Source of the DNA: Microbacterium fluvii
Lineage (GTDB): Bacteria > Actinomycetota > Actinomycetes > Actinomycetales > Microbacteriaceae
DNA length: 64,000 bases
Direction of reading: 5' to 3'
Assembly (NCBI RefSeq): GCF_025515205.1
Contig: NZ_JAOPFX010000001.1
Coordinates: 62,001-126,000, forward strand
The notes below the pieces were generated by a model, which saw only the letters and a list, made by a program, of their open reading frames with translations, was not told where the DNA came from and searched no databases. Below are positions 42,366 to 50,467 of the stretch, one piece after another (the first letter of the stretch is position 1; the number at the start of each line of letters is the position of its first letter). Made by a program: the position numbers and the translations under genes.

Positions 42366-42371
42366 AGATTA
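42366..42371 (-). promoter_or_regulatory. -10 box for leaderless SprT-like transcript
   Basis: Read on the minus strand, TAATCT is followed by 7 bases and ATG 42358; no ribosome-binding site intervenes. Confidence 0.55.
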
Positions 42372-42387
42372 GAACAAACCTACGACA

Positions 42388-42909
42388 CTAGCTCGCGACG
42401 CGAGCCCGGCGGCGGTCGGCGGCGTCGATGGCGGCCAGAGTCGTCTGCAGCTGCGCGTCGTCGGCCCCGGCCTCCTGCCGCAGGAACAGCGCCCGCTTGA
42501 AGTCGGCGCGGGCGGCATCGAAGTCGTGCGCGTCGTAGTGCACCTTGCCGCGGTGCTGGTAGGCGAACGCCGCGATCGCGCTCCACCCCTGGCCCTCGGC
42601 CTCGTGTGCGCAGGTCGTCAGCTCCTGGTCGGCGGCGGCGAACGCGCGGCGCACCTGCAGCACCGAGGCGTGCAGGATGCGGGCGCGCAGCAGGTCTTTG
42701 CGGGTGCCGGCCATGCGGGCCACGCGCACCGACTCCTCCGCCAGCACGAGGGCGTCGTCGGGGCGGTCGAGCACCTTCAGCAGCCAGACCCGCTCCAGCA
42801 GGGCCGGCAGGCTCCGCTTCTCGCCGATCTCGTCCAGGCGCTCCAGGCACTCGTGCGCCACCACCTGTTCGCGGAGGGTGTCGGGGTCATACCCGTGGAT
42901 GTAGCTCAC
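42388..42909 (-). CDS. TPR-like helical-repeat protein
   Basis: The 173-residue all-helical protein begins MSYIHGYDPDTLREQVVAHECLERLDEIGEKRSLPALLERVWLL. About three TPR-like helix pairs follow, the clearest being AFAYQHRGKVHYDAHDFDAARADFKRALFLRQEAG. There is no signal peptide. GTG 42909 was chosen because GGAAGGAG lies 7 bases upstream. The family is not one I can name; a protein-binding adaptor is likely. It lies between the SprT gene (29 bases) and a palindromic repeat. Confidence 0.72.
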   Translation of the reverse strand: MSYIHGYDPDTLREQVVAHECLERLDEIGEKRSLPALLERVWLLKVLDRPDDALVLAEESVRVARMAGTRKDLLRARILHASVLQVRRAFAAADQELTTCAHEAEGQGWSAIAAFAYQHRGKVHYDAHDFDAARADFKRALFLRQEAGADDAQLQTTLAAIDAADRRRARVAS

Positions 42910-42987
42910 TGTCGACTCCTTCCGCGGCGGCTGTGTTCCAGTGTCACCCGCCCTCGCCCTCACCCCCGTCCGGCACGCCGCCCCCGT

Positions 42988-43052
42988 CCGTTTACGGTCG
43001 CGACGCGCCGTGCGCGGGTCGCGACCTCGCGGCGCGTCGTGACCGTAAACGG
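42988..43052. repeat. Long palindromic repeat (family 2)
   Basis: The arms at 42988-43010 (CCGTTTACGGTCGCGACGCG...) and 43030-43052 (...CGCGTCGTGACCGTAAACGG) pair at 22 of 23 positions around a 19-base loop that itself contains GGTCGCGACC. It sits between two minus-strand genes. With a 23-bp stem and no T-run it looks like a REP-type element. Confidence 0.82.
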
Positions 43053-43060
43053 GTCGGAAG

Positions 43061-43927
43061 TCAGCGCTCGAAGAGGGATGCCGCGGGCTTGGGCGACGGC
43101 CCGGCGTCGGCATCGGTGGCCACCGACGACCCCCGCGCGAACTCGACGACCTCGGCCCCTTCTGCCACCTTCGCGGGGTGGGGTCCTGCCGCCATCAGGC
43201 GGGGCAGCCACTGCGTCGGCAGGGGGGAGGCCGATGCCGCGACAACGAGATTGCCGAACCGCCTGCCCTTGAGCGTCTGCACCTCGGCGAGCACGATGAC
43301 GTGCTCCAGCACGCGCTGCACGGTCGCCACCTGCCGGCGCGCGAAGGCGAGGCCGGCTCCGTCGGCGACGTTGACCAGCAGCACCCCCTCTGGTGCCAGC
43401 ATCCGCGCCGCCTCGCGATAGAACTCGATCGTCGTCAGGTGCGCGGGCGTCTGGGCCCCCGAGTAGACGTCCGACACGAGCAGGTCGACCTGGCCGACCA
43501 GCGAGGCGGGCAGGCGCGCGAGCCCCGCGCGGGCGTCTCCGATCCGCACCCTGATCGCCGCGCCGCGGGGCAGCGGCAGGTTCTCGCGCACGAGGTCCCA
43601 CAGGCCCTGTTCGAGCTCGATCACCTGCTGGCGCGAGCCGGGCCTGGTCGCCTCGATGTAGCGCGGGATCGTCAGCGCCCCCGCTCCGAGGTGCACCGCC
43701 GTGAGCGGCTGCCGCGGCATCCGCAGCTGGTCGATCACCGCTCCCATGCGGGCGACGTACTCGAAGTGCAGGTGCGTGGGGTCGTCGAGATCGACGTGGG
43801 ACTGCGGGGTGCCGTCGACCACGAGCTCGAAGCCGGTCGTGTAGTCACTGGGCACGACGCGGGCGACCGAGCCGCCACCGAGCCGCGCCTGCGGCGCCGC
43901 GTCGTCGTCGCGCCTGGTCCTGCCCAC
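43061..43927 (-). CDS. Spermidine synthase-like methyltransferase-fold protein
   Basis: The 288-residue cytosolic protein has a Rossmann methyltransferase-type core: LTAVHLGAGALTIPRYIEATRPGSRQQVIELEQGLWDLV, then AAIRVRIGDARAGLARLP and VDLLVSDVYSGAQTPAHLTTIEFYREAARML. This matches spermidine synthase-like proteins of actinobacteria, many of which lack proven polyamine activity. The front (YTTGFELVVDGTPQSHVDLDDPTHLHFEYVARM) is the family's usual substrate-side beta region. GTG 43927 is preceded by TAACGT and 6 bases, so it may be leaderless. Confidence 0.8.
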   Translation of the reverse strand: MGRTRRDDDAAPQARLGGGSVARVVPSDYTTGFELVVDGTPQSHVDLDDPTHLHFEYVARMGAVIDQLRMPRQPLTAVHLGAGALTIPRYIEATRPGSRQQVIELEQGLWDLVRENLPLPRGAAIRVRIGDARAGLARLPASLVGQVDLLVSDVYSGAQTPAHLTTIEFYREAARMLAPEGVLLVNVADGAGLAFARRQVATVQRVLEHVIVLAEVQTLKGRRFGNLVVAASASPLPTQWLPRLMAAGPHPAKVAEGAEVVEFARGSSVATDADAGPSPKPAASLFER

Positions 43928-43933
43928 CCCTCC

Positions 43934-43939
43934 ACGTTA
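43934..43939 (-). promoter_or_regulatory. -10 box for leaderless spermidine-synthase-like transcript
   Basis: On the minus strand TAACGT is followed by GGAGGG and then GTG 43927. GGAGGG directly touches the start codon, so a leaderless start is more likely than a normal ribosome site. Confidence 0.45.
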
Positions 43940-44041
43940 GCGAGTGCATCGAAACACGATCGAGACACAGGCGTAATGGTCGGCACCCCCGGCCGCGGGT
44001 AGCGTCATGACATCATCCCCAACTCATGGAAGGTGCACAGC

Positions 44042-45700
44042 ATGCTCCAAAGTCCGAGGAGGCGCCTGCTCGCAGGCGTCGCGGCGCTCGCCGTCAGCGC
44101 GATCGCCCTCACCGCCTGCGCCAGCGAGCGCGGCAATGACACCGACACGACCGCCGACAGCGATGTCGACAGCACGTTCGTGTTCGCCTCGTCGGGAGAC
44201 CCGGCCAGCCTCGACCCCGCGTTCGCCAGCGACGGCGAGACGTTCCGCGTCGCCCGCCAGATCTTCGAGGGCCTCGTCGGCACCGTGCCCGGCACCGCAG
44301 ACCCGGCGCCGCTGCTCGCCAAGAGCTGGGAGCAGCCCGACGACACGACCTACGTCTTCACCCTGGAAGAGGGCGTGACCTTCCACGACGGCACCGACTT
44401 CAACGCCGAAGCGGTCTGCTACAACTTCGACCGGCAGAACGCCTTCACCGGCGTCGCGGCGTCGCAGAGCATGGCCTATTACTGGGGCGTCATCATGCGC
44501 GGGTTCGGCGACGACTCGATCTACGACAGCTGCACAGCCGACAGCGACACCCAGGCGACCATCACGCTGAAGCAGCCCTTCGCCGGATTCATCCCGGCGC
44601 TGTCGCTGCCGTCGTTCTCGATCCAGAGCCCCACGGCGCTGGAGAAGTACGGCGCAGACGAGGTCGGCGGCACCGAAGAGGCGCCCGTGCAGAGCGAGTA
44701 CGGCCAGGGCCACCCCACCGGCACGGGGCCGTTCGTCTTCGACTCGATCTCGCCCGGTGAGCAGGTCGTGCTCAAGGCCAACGCCGACTACTGGGGCGAG
44801 CAGGGCCAGGTGCAGGAGGTCATCTTCAAGGTGATCGCCGACACCACCGCTCGGCGCCAGGCCCTCGAGGCCGGCAGCATCGACGGCTACGACCTCGTCG
44901 CCCCCGCCGACCTGCAGGCGCTTGACGACGCGGGCTTCTCGCTCGTGAACCGTGAGCCGTTCAACGTGCTCTACCTGGGCATCAACCAGGCCGCCGAGGG
45001 ACTCGACGACATCAAGGTGCGCCAGGCGATCGCGTACGCGATCGACAAGGACGCCCTGATCTCGCAGGTGCTTCCCGAGGGCACAGAGGCGGCGACGCAG
45101 TTCATGCCGCCCGCGGTCATCGGCTGGAACGAGTCGGTCACGACCTACGACTACGACCCCGCCAAGGCCGAGGAGCTGCTCGCCGAGGCAGGCTACGACG
45201 AGTCGAACCCGCTGGAGATCACCTTCAACTACCCGGTGAACATCTCCCGCCCGTACATGCCCAACCCGGAGCAGATCTTCACGAACCTCTCGAGCCAGCT
45301 CGAGGCGGTCGGGATCAAGCTGACGCCCGTGACCAACGAGTGGGTCGAGTATCTCGACCTGATCCAGGGCGGCTCCGACCACGGCATCCACCTGCTGGGC
45401 TGGACCGGAGACTACAACGACCCCGACAACTTCGTGGGCACGTTCTTCGGCCTTCAGACCAACGAGTGGGGCTTCGACAACCCGGAGCTGTTCGACGCGC
45501 TGAGCGAGGCCCGCGGCCTCGCCACCGAAGAGGAGCAGGAAGCGGCCTACATCGACATCAACGAGCAGATCATGCAGTTCCTGCCCGGCGTGCCGCTGGC
45601 CCACCCGGTTCCGACCCTCGCGTTCGACCCGCGCGTCACGTCCTACCCGGCCAGCCCGGTGCAGGACGAGGTGTTCAACATGATCGAGCTGAGCGAGTAA
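44042..45700 (+). CDS. Peptide ABC transporter substrate-binding lipoprotein (second system)
   Basis: The 552-residue family-5 solute-binding lipoprotein has lipobox LTAC in SAIALTACASERG. Typical features are DPASLDPAFASDGETFRVARQIFEGLVG, YVFTLEEGVTFHDGTDFNAEAVCYNFDRQ, HPTGTGPFVFDSISPGEQVVLKANADYWG and VRQAIAYAIDKDAL. ATG 44042 follows AAGGTG; GTG 44033 is an alternative. The two permease genes follow after a strong hairpin (45709-45765), an arrangement that leaves the binding protein in excess. Substrate is probably a short peptide. Confidence 0.9.
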   Translation: MLQSPRRRLLAGVAALAVSAIALTACASERGNDTDTTADSDVDSTFVFASSGDPASLDPAFASDGETFRVARQIFEGLVGTVPGTADPAPLLAKSWEQPDDTTYVFTLEEGVTFHDGTDFNAEAVCYNFDRQNAFTGVAASQSMAYYWGVIMRGFGDDSIYDSCTADSDTQATITLKQPFAGFIPALSLPSFSIQSPTALEKYGADEVGGTEEAPVQSEYGQGHPTGTGPFVFDSISPGEQVVLKANADYWGEQGQVQEVIFKVIADTTARRQALEAGSIDGYDLVAPADLQALDDAGFSLVNREPFNVLYLGINQAAEGLDDIKVRQAIAYAIDKDALISQVLPEGTEAATQFMPPAVIGWNESVTTYDYDPAKAEELLAEAGYDESNPLEITFNYPVNISRPYMPNPEQIFTNLSSQLEAVGIKLTPVTNEWVEYLDLIQGGSDHGIHLLGWTGDYNDPDNFVGTFFGLQTNEWGFDNPELFDALSEARGLATEEEQEAAYIDINEQIMQFLPGVPLAHPVPTLAFDPRVTSYPASPVQDEVFNMIELSE

Positions 45701-45708
45701 GACGCACA

Positions 45709-45765
45709 CGGATGCTGCGCCCGCCCGCCCCCGTATCGTCGGGGGCGGGCGGGTCGCCGCATCCG
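45709..45765 (+). terminator. Attenuating hairpin between binding-protein and permease genes
   Basis: CCCGCCCGCCCCCG (45720-45733) and CGGGGGCGGGCGGG (45740-45753) form a perfect 14-bp stem with loop TATCGT. CGGATGC (45709-45715) and GCATCCG (45759-45765) extend the pairing outward. Being inside an operon it probably reduces read-through, or protects the upstream mRNA from 3' decay, rather than ending all transcription. Confidence 0.78.
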
Positions 45766-45808
45766 ATCCGTCCTTCGTCGCCTTCGTCTGCACCCTGGAG
45801 CCCTTCAC

Positions 45809-46813
45809 GTGCTGCGCACCATCGGCAGGAGACTCCTGCTGCTCATCCCGACCCTGCTGGGGCTGACCGTCCTGCTCTTCTTCTGGGTCAGGGCCCTCCC
45901 CGGCGGCCCCGCCGTGGCCCTCCTCGGTGAGCGCGCGACCCCCGAGCGGGTCGCCGAGATCAACGAGCTGTACGGCTTCAACGAACCCCTGATCATCCAG
46001 TACTTCACGTGGCTCGGGCGCCTCTTGCAGGGGGACTTCGGCGTCTCGCTGCAGACGCAGCGCCCCGTCACCGAGGAGTTCGCGCGGCGCTTCCCCGCGA
46101 CCCTCGAGCTCACGATCTTCGCGATCACCGTCGCCGTCGCCGTGGGCGTCGCACTCGGCTACTGGGCCGCGCGCCGCCGCGGCAAGGCCGTCGACCACTT
46201 CGCCGTGTTCGCGAGCCTCATCGGCATCACGATCCCGGTCTTCTTCCTCGCGTTCATGCTCAAGTGGCTCTTCGCCGTGCAGCTGGGGTGGCTGCCCTCC
46301 GACGGCAGGCAGGATCCTCGGCTGGATGCGACCCACTACACCAATCTGTATGTGCTCGACGGCATCCTCACGGGGGAGTGGGATGCCGCGTGGGATGCCT
46401 TCCTGCACCTGATCCTGCCCGGGCTGGCGCTGGCCAGCATCCCGCTCGCCATCATCACGCGCATCACGCGGGCCTCCGTGCTCGAGGTGCAGAACTCCGA
46501 CTACGTGCGCACCGGCATGGCCAAGGGCGTCTCGCGCTCGACGATCCGCGGCCGGTTCATCATGCGCAACGCGCTGCTGCCGGTGACCACCACGATCGGC
46601 CTGCAGGTCGGTCTGCTGCTGGCCGGCGCCATCCTCACCGAGTCGGTCTTCGCCTACCCCGGCATCGGCTCGTTCCTGCAGCGGGCGATCTTCACCAGGG
46701 ACTTCCCGGTGCTGCAAGGCTTCATCCTCTTCATCGCCGTGCTCTACGCCCTGATCAACCTGATCGTCGACGTGTCGTACAGCTTCATCGACCCGAGAGT
46801 GAGGGTCCAATGA
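45809..46813 (+). CDS. ABC transporter permease, DppB/OppB type
   Basis: The 334-residue permease starts MLRTIGRRLLLLIPTLLGLTVLLFFWVRALPGGPA with the first helix at about 8-28. DppB marks are YGFNEPLIIQYFTWLGRLLQGDFGVSLQTQRPV and the EAA loop YVRTGMAKGVSRSTIRGRFIMRNALLPV. The GTG start lies 108 bases after the binding-protein stop, beyond the hairpin. It overlaps the next permease by 4 bases. Confidence 0.9.
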   Translation: MLRTIGRRLLLLIPTLLGLTVLLFFWVRALPGGPAVALLGERATPERVAEINELYGFNEPLIIQYFTWLGRLLQGDFGVSLQTQRPVTEEFARRFPATLELTIFAITVAVAVGVALGYWAARRRGKAVDHFAVFASLIGITIPVFFLAFMLKWLFAVQLGWLPSDGRQDPRLDATHYTNLYVLDGILTGEWDAAWDAFLHLILPGLALASIPLAIITRITRASVLEVQNSDYVRTGMAKGVSRSTIRGRFIMRNALLPVTTTIGLQVGLLLAGAILTESVFAYPGIGSFLQRAIFTRDFPVLQGFILFIAVLYALINLIVDVSYSFIDPRVRVQ

Positions 46814-47772
46814 GTTCCGCCATGCTTCCTCCCGCCCCTTCGGGCGGGCCGGTCGACGACACCGCCGTCGTCGACCGCGGCCTCATGGAGGCCAAGACCC
46901 AGGGCGGCGGCTACTGGCGCGACGTGTTCCGCCGGCTGCGGCAGAACCCGAGCGCCTGGGTGGGCGCCGTCATCATCGTCATCTTCGTGCTGGTCGCCGT
47001 GTTCGCCCCGTGGCTGGCGCCGTACGGCGGCGAGGAGCTGCCGGGGCAGAAGTACATCACCCCCTCGCACATCCCCGGCCCCGGCGAGATCCCCGGGTTC
47101 CCGCTCGGCCTCGACCGCTTCGGCGGCGACATGCTCTCAAAGCTCATCTGGGGTGCCCGCGCCTCGCTCGTGATGGGCGTCGTCTCGACCTTCCTCGGGC
47201 TCGCCGGCGGCATGGCCCTGGGGCTTCTGGCCGCGACCTTCGGCGGCTGGGTCGACACCCTCATCATGCGGTTCGTCGACATCCTGCTGTCGGTGCCGTC
47301 GCTGCTGCTGGCGGTGTCGATCGCGGCGATCATGGGGCAGACCCCCGTGGCGATCATGATCGCGATCGGGGCGGCGCAGGTGCCGATCTTCGCGCGGCTG
47401 CTGCGGGCATCCATGCTCCAGCAGCGCTCGAGCGACTATGTGCTCTCTGCCGGCACCCTGGGCCTCGGCCGCGGGCGCATCACGATGACCCACGTGCTGC
47501 CCAACGCCGTCGGCCCCGTCATCGTGCAGGCGACCCTGACGCTTGCGACCGCCGTCATCGAGGCGGCGGGGCTCGCCTACCTCGGCCTCGGCGGCGGCGT
47601 GCCGCAGACGGCGGAGTGGGGGCGCATGCTCGCCTACGCGCAGCTCGAGCTCGCGGTCAACCCGTGGGTCGCGTTCCTGCCCGGCATCTGCATCACCGTC
47701 ACGGCGCTGGGCTTCACGCTGCTGGGCGAGTCGCTGCGCGAGGCCATGGATCCGCGCACCCGCGCGCGCTGA
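46810..47772 (+). CDS. ABC transporter permease, DppC/OppC type
   Basis: The 320-residue permease has a longer cytoplasmic N-terminus (residues 1-50), a first helix WVGAVIIVIFVLVAVFAPWLA, the family motif FPLGLDRFGGDMLSKLIWGARASLVMG (Phe-Gly-Gly where Gly-Arg is usual) and the EAA loop YVLSAGTLGLGRGRITMTHVLPNAVGP. It completes the membrane channel. The ATPase for this system lies downstream on the opposite strand. Confidence 0.9.
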   Translation: MSSAMLPPAPSGGPVDDTAVVDRGLMEAKTQGGGYWRDVFRRLRQNPSAWVGAVIIVIFVLVAVFAPWLAPYGGEELPGQKYITPSHIPGPGEIPGFPLGLDRFGGDMLSKLIWGARASLVMGVVSTFLGLAGGMALGLLAATFGGWVDTLIMRFVDILLSVPSLLLAVSIAAIMGQTPVAIMIAIGAAQVPIFARLLRASMLQQRSSDYVLSAGTLGLGRGRITMTHVLPNAVGPVIVQATLTLATAVIEAAGLAYLGLGGGVPQTAEWGRMLAYAQLELAVNPWVAFLPGICITVTALGFTLLGESLREAMDPRTRAR

Positions 47773-47800
47773 GTCCGGCCTCGGTCGCCGCCCCCGCCGC

Positions 47801-47875
47801 CGAGATCAGGTGATTCGGCTGGGACAGGTCGTTCAGCATCCGATCGTCCTGTGCCGGCGAGATCTCCTGATCTCG
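47801..47875. repeat. Palindromic repeat between convergent genes (family 4)
   Basis: The arms 47801-47828 and 47848-47875 pair at 22 of 28 positions, perfectly at both ends (CGAGATCAGG with CCTGATCTCG outside; ACAGG with CCTGT inside), around a 19-base loop. It lies between the stops of the permease (47772) and the convergent ATPase (47908), where it could act as a bidirectional terminator. Confidence 0.75.
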
Positions 47876-47907
47876 CACCGGGCGCGACAGGCGCAGGGCC
47901 CGCGGGC

Positions 47908-49617
47908 TCAGACGGCGATGTCGAGCTCGTTGCCGGGGATCGAGGCGAGGAGCTTGCGCGTGTAGGGGTGCCGCGGGTTGGTGAAGATCTCCTCGCTCGA
48001 GGCGGCCTCGACCATCTGCCCGTTCTGCATCACGCAGACCCAGTCCGAGATGAGCCGCACGACGGCGAGGTCGTGCGAGATGAACAGGTAGCTCAGCCCG
48101 TACTCGCGCTGCAGGTCGCCGAGCAGGTGCAGGATCTGATCCTGCACGAGCACGTCGAGCGCCGACACCGGCTCGTCGCACACGATGAGCTCGGGCGAGA
48201 GAGCGAGGGCCCTCGCGATGGCCACGCGCTGGCGCTGTCCGCCCGAGAGCTCCGACGGGTACCGGCGCAGCATCGACTGCGGCAGGGCGACGTCGTCGAG
48301 CAGCTGCCGCACGCGCGCCGTGCGCTCCTTCGACGAGCCGCGCCGGTAGAACTCGAGGGGCTCCGAGATGATCCGCTCGATCGAGAACATCGGGTTCAGC
48401 GACGAGTACGGGTCTTGGAAGATCGGCTGCACCTTCTGGCGGAACTCGCGCAGCGGCTTGCCCTTGAGCCCCGCCACATCGGTGCCCTCGTACGAGATCG
48501 ACCCGCTCGTGGGGTCGTAGATCTTCAGGATCATCCGCGCGGTCGTGGTCTTTCCCGACCCCGATTCGCCCACGATCGCGACGGTCTCGCCGCGGGGCAC
48601 GACGAACGACACGTCGTCGACGGCGACGAAGTCCTCCTTCTGCCCGCGCACCGGGAACACCTTGGTGAGGCCCTCGACCTCGATGATGTTGTCGGGGGCG
48701 GATGCGGGGGCCGCCGCATCCGCCGCCTCGACGTCGACCGGGGCGGGCTCGACGACCTCGGCCGCGGGCTGTGCGCGGAACACCTCGGGCCGCAGCCGCA
48801 CGGCGGCCACCGACGGAGCCGCCTTGACGAGCGCCTGCGTGTACGGGTGCTGCGGGTCTTCGAGGATCTGGCGGGCGGGGCCCTGCTCGACGATGCGGCC
48901 TCGATTCATCACGACGACCCGCTGCGCGCGCTCGGCGGCGAGCCCGAGGTCGTGGGTGATGAGCATGACGGCGGTGCCGAGCTCGCCCGTCATGCGGTCG
49001 AGCTGGTCGAGGATCGTCTTCTGCACCGTCACGTCGAGGGCGCTCGTGGGCTCGTCGGCGATGAGCAGCTTCGGGTTGCAGGCCAGGCCGATCGCGATGA
49101 GGGCGCGCTGGCGCATGCCGCCCGAGAACTCGTGCGGGTACTGCGTGGCGCGCTTCTCGGCGTCGGGGAGGCCTGCCGCGGCGAGGGTCTCGACGACCTT
49201 GCGGTCGACGTCCTTCTTGGTGGCCAGGCCGTGGGCGAGCAGGGCCTCGGCGACCTGCGTGCCGATCTTGGTGACCGGGTTGAGGTTCGACATCGGATCC
49301 TGCGGCACGAGGCCGATCGTGCGGCCGCGGACGGTCCGCATGACCGACTCGGGGGCGCCGACGAGGTTGCGGCCCTCGAGCAGGATGCTGCCCTGCGTGA
49401 CCCGGCCGTTGCCTGGCAGCAGTCCGATCACGGCCATCGCCGTCGTCGACTTGCCCGAGCCCGACTCGCCCACGATCGCGAGCGTCTCGCCGGCGGCGAG
49501 GTCGAGGTCGACGCTCTCGACGGCCTTCACGGGCCCGTCCATCGTGCGGAACTCGACGGCGACGTCGCGCACCTGCAGGAGCGGGGCACCGGGAACGGGG
49601 GCGGATGCTGCGGACAT
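47908..49617 (-). CDS. Fused peptide ABC transporter ATPase (DppD-DppF type)
   Basis: The 569-residue protein has two ABC cassettes. The first has GESGSGKSTTAMAV, FSGGMRQRALIAIGL and LIADEPTSALDV. The second has GESGSGKTTTARMIL, LSGGQRQRVAIARAL and IVCDEPVSALDV. An Ala/Pro-rich linker of about 50 residues joins them. FTNPRHPYTRKLLASIPG near the end is the usual oligopeptide-ATPase tail. It is convergent with the permease genes, so the importer is split over two transcription units. Start ATG 49617. Confidence 0.9.
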   Translation of the reverse strand: MSAASAPVPGAPLLQVRDVAVEFRTMDGPVKAVESVDLDLAAGETLAIVGESGSGKSTTAMAVIGLLPGNGRVTQGSILLEGRNLVGAPESVMRTVRGRTIGLVPQDPMSNLNPVTKIGTQVAEALLAHGLATKKDVDRKVVETLAAAGLPDAEKRATQYPHEFSGGMRQRALIAIGLACNPKLLIADEPTSALDVTVQKTILDQLDRMTGELGTAVMLITHDLGLAAERAQRVVVMNRGRIVEQGPARQILEDPQHPYTQALVKAAPSVAAVRLRPEVFRAQPAAEVVEPAPVDVEAADAAAPASAPDNIIEVEGLTKVFPVRGQKEDFVAVDDVSFVVPRGETVAIVGESGSGKTTTARMILKIYDPTSGSISYEGTDVAGLKGKPLREFRQKVQPIFQDPYSSLNPMFSIERIISEPLEFYRRGSSKERTARVRQLLDDVALPQSMLRRYPSELSGGQRQRVAIARALALSPELIVCDEPVSALDVLVQDQILHLLGDLQREYGLSYLFISHDLAVVRLISDWVCVMQNGQMVEAASSEEIFTNPRHPYTRKLLASIPGNELDIAV

Positions 49618-49699
49618 GCGACCATCCTGCCGCCCTCGGCTCGCGGCGGCGAGCGGGGCGGCGCAGGCGTAACCCAGTCGTAACGCCCTCGGCGCGGGC

Positions 49700-49705
49700 T
49701 ACCGT
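49700..49705 (+). promoter_or_regulatory. -10 box for leaderless pxpA transcript
   Basis: TACCGT is followed by 6 bases and ATG 49712; no ribosome-binding site intervenes. Confidence 0.52.
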
Positions 49706-49711
49706 GGTGCC

Positions 49712-50467
49712 ATGGCCACGATCGACCTCAACGCCGACCTCGGTGAGACGGTCGACGGGGTGCCCACCGCCGACGACGCGGCGATGTTCGCGGTGATCTC
49801 GAGCGCCTCGATCGCCTGCGGCGGCCATGCCGGCGATGCCGTGTCGATGGCCGAGGCCGTCGGCGTCGCCGCGCGCTCGGGTGTCGCCGTCGGCGCCCAC
49901 CCCTCCTACCTCGACCGCCCGGGTTTCGGCCGCCGCGCGCTCGCCGTCGACCCCGAGCTGCTGCGCACCCAGGTCTCCGGTCAGCTCGACGCGCTCGCGG
50001 CGGCGGGTGCCGACGTGCGCTACGTCAAGCCGCACGGCGCGCTCTACCACGCGGTCTCGGCCGACGCCGCGGCCGCCCGGGCCGTCGTCGCGGCCGTCGT
50101 CGCACTGTCCGACTCCCTCGGCAGGGCCGTGCCGGTGCTCGGCCTCGACGGCCCGATCGTGCGCGAGAGCGCCGCAGCCGGGCTCCCCTTCGTGCGCGAG
50201 GCGTTCCTCGACCGCGGATACCTCGCTGACGGCCGGCTCGTGCCTCGGGGCGCGCCGGGCGACCTGCTGCACGACCCCGACGAGGTCGCCGCCCGCGCCG
50301 TGCGCCTCGCGCTCACGGGCGACGTGATGGCCGTCGACGGGTCGGTGGTCACCGCCGATGCCGTCTCGCTGTGCCTGCACGGCGACACCCCCGCCGCCGT
50401 GCTGATGGCCCGTGCCGTGCGCGCAGCCCTCGAGGCGGCCGGCGTCGGGGTGGCCGCGCCGTGGTGA
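49712..50467 (+). CDS. pxpA: 5-oxoprolinase subunit PxpA (LamB/YcsF family)
   Basis: The 251-residue protein opens with MATIDLNADLGETVDG and ISSASIACGGHAGDAVSM, the fingerprint of LamB/YcsF proteins. VGAHPSYLDRPGFGRR, YVKPHGALYHAV and FVREAFLDRGYLADGRLVPRG also match. PxpA works with PxpB and PxpC to open 5-oxoproline (pyroglutamate) to glutamate with ATP, clearing a damage product of glutamine. The pxpBC start overlaps its stop by 4 bases. Confidence 0.93.
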   Translation: MATIDLNADLGETVDGVPTADDAAMFAVISSASIACGGHAGDAVSMAEAVGVAARSGVAVGAHPSYLDRPGFGRRALAVDPELLRTQVSGQLDALAAAGADVRYVKPHGALYHAVSADAAAARAVVAAVVALSDSLGRAVPVLGLDGPIVRESAAAGLPFVREAFLDRGYLADGRLVPRGAPGDLLHDPDEVAARAVRLALTGDVMAVDGSVVTADAVSLCLHGDTPAAVLMARAVRAALEAAGVGVAAPW

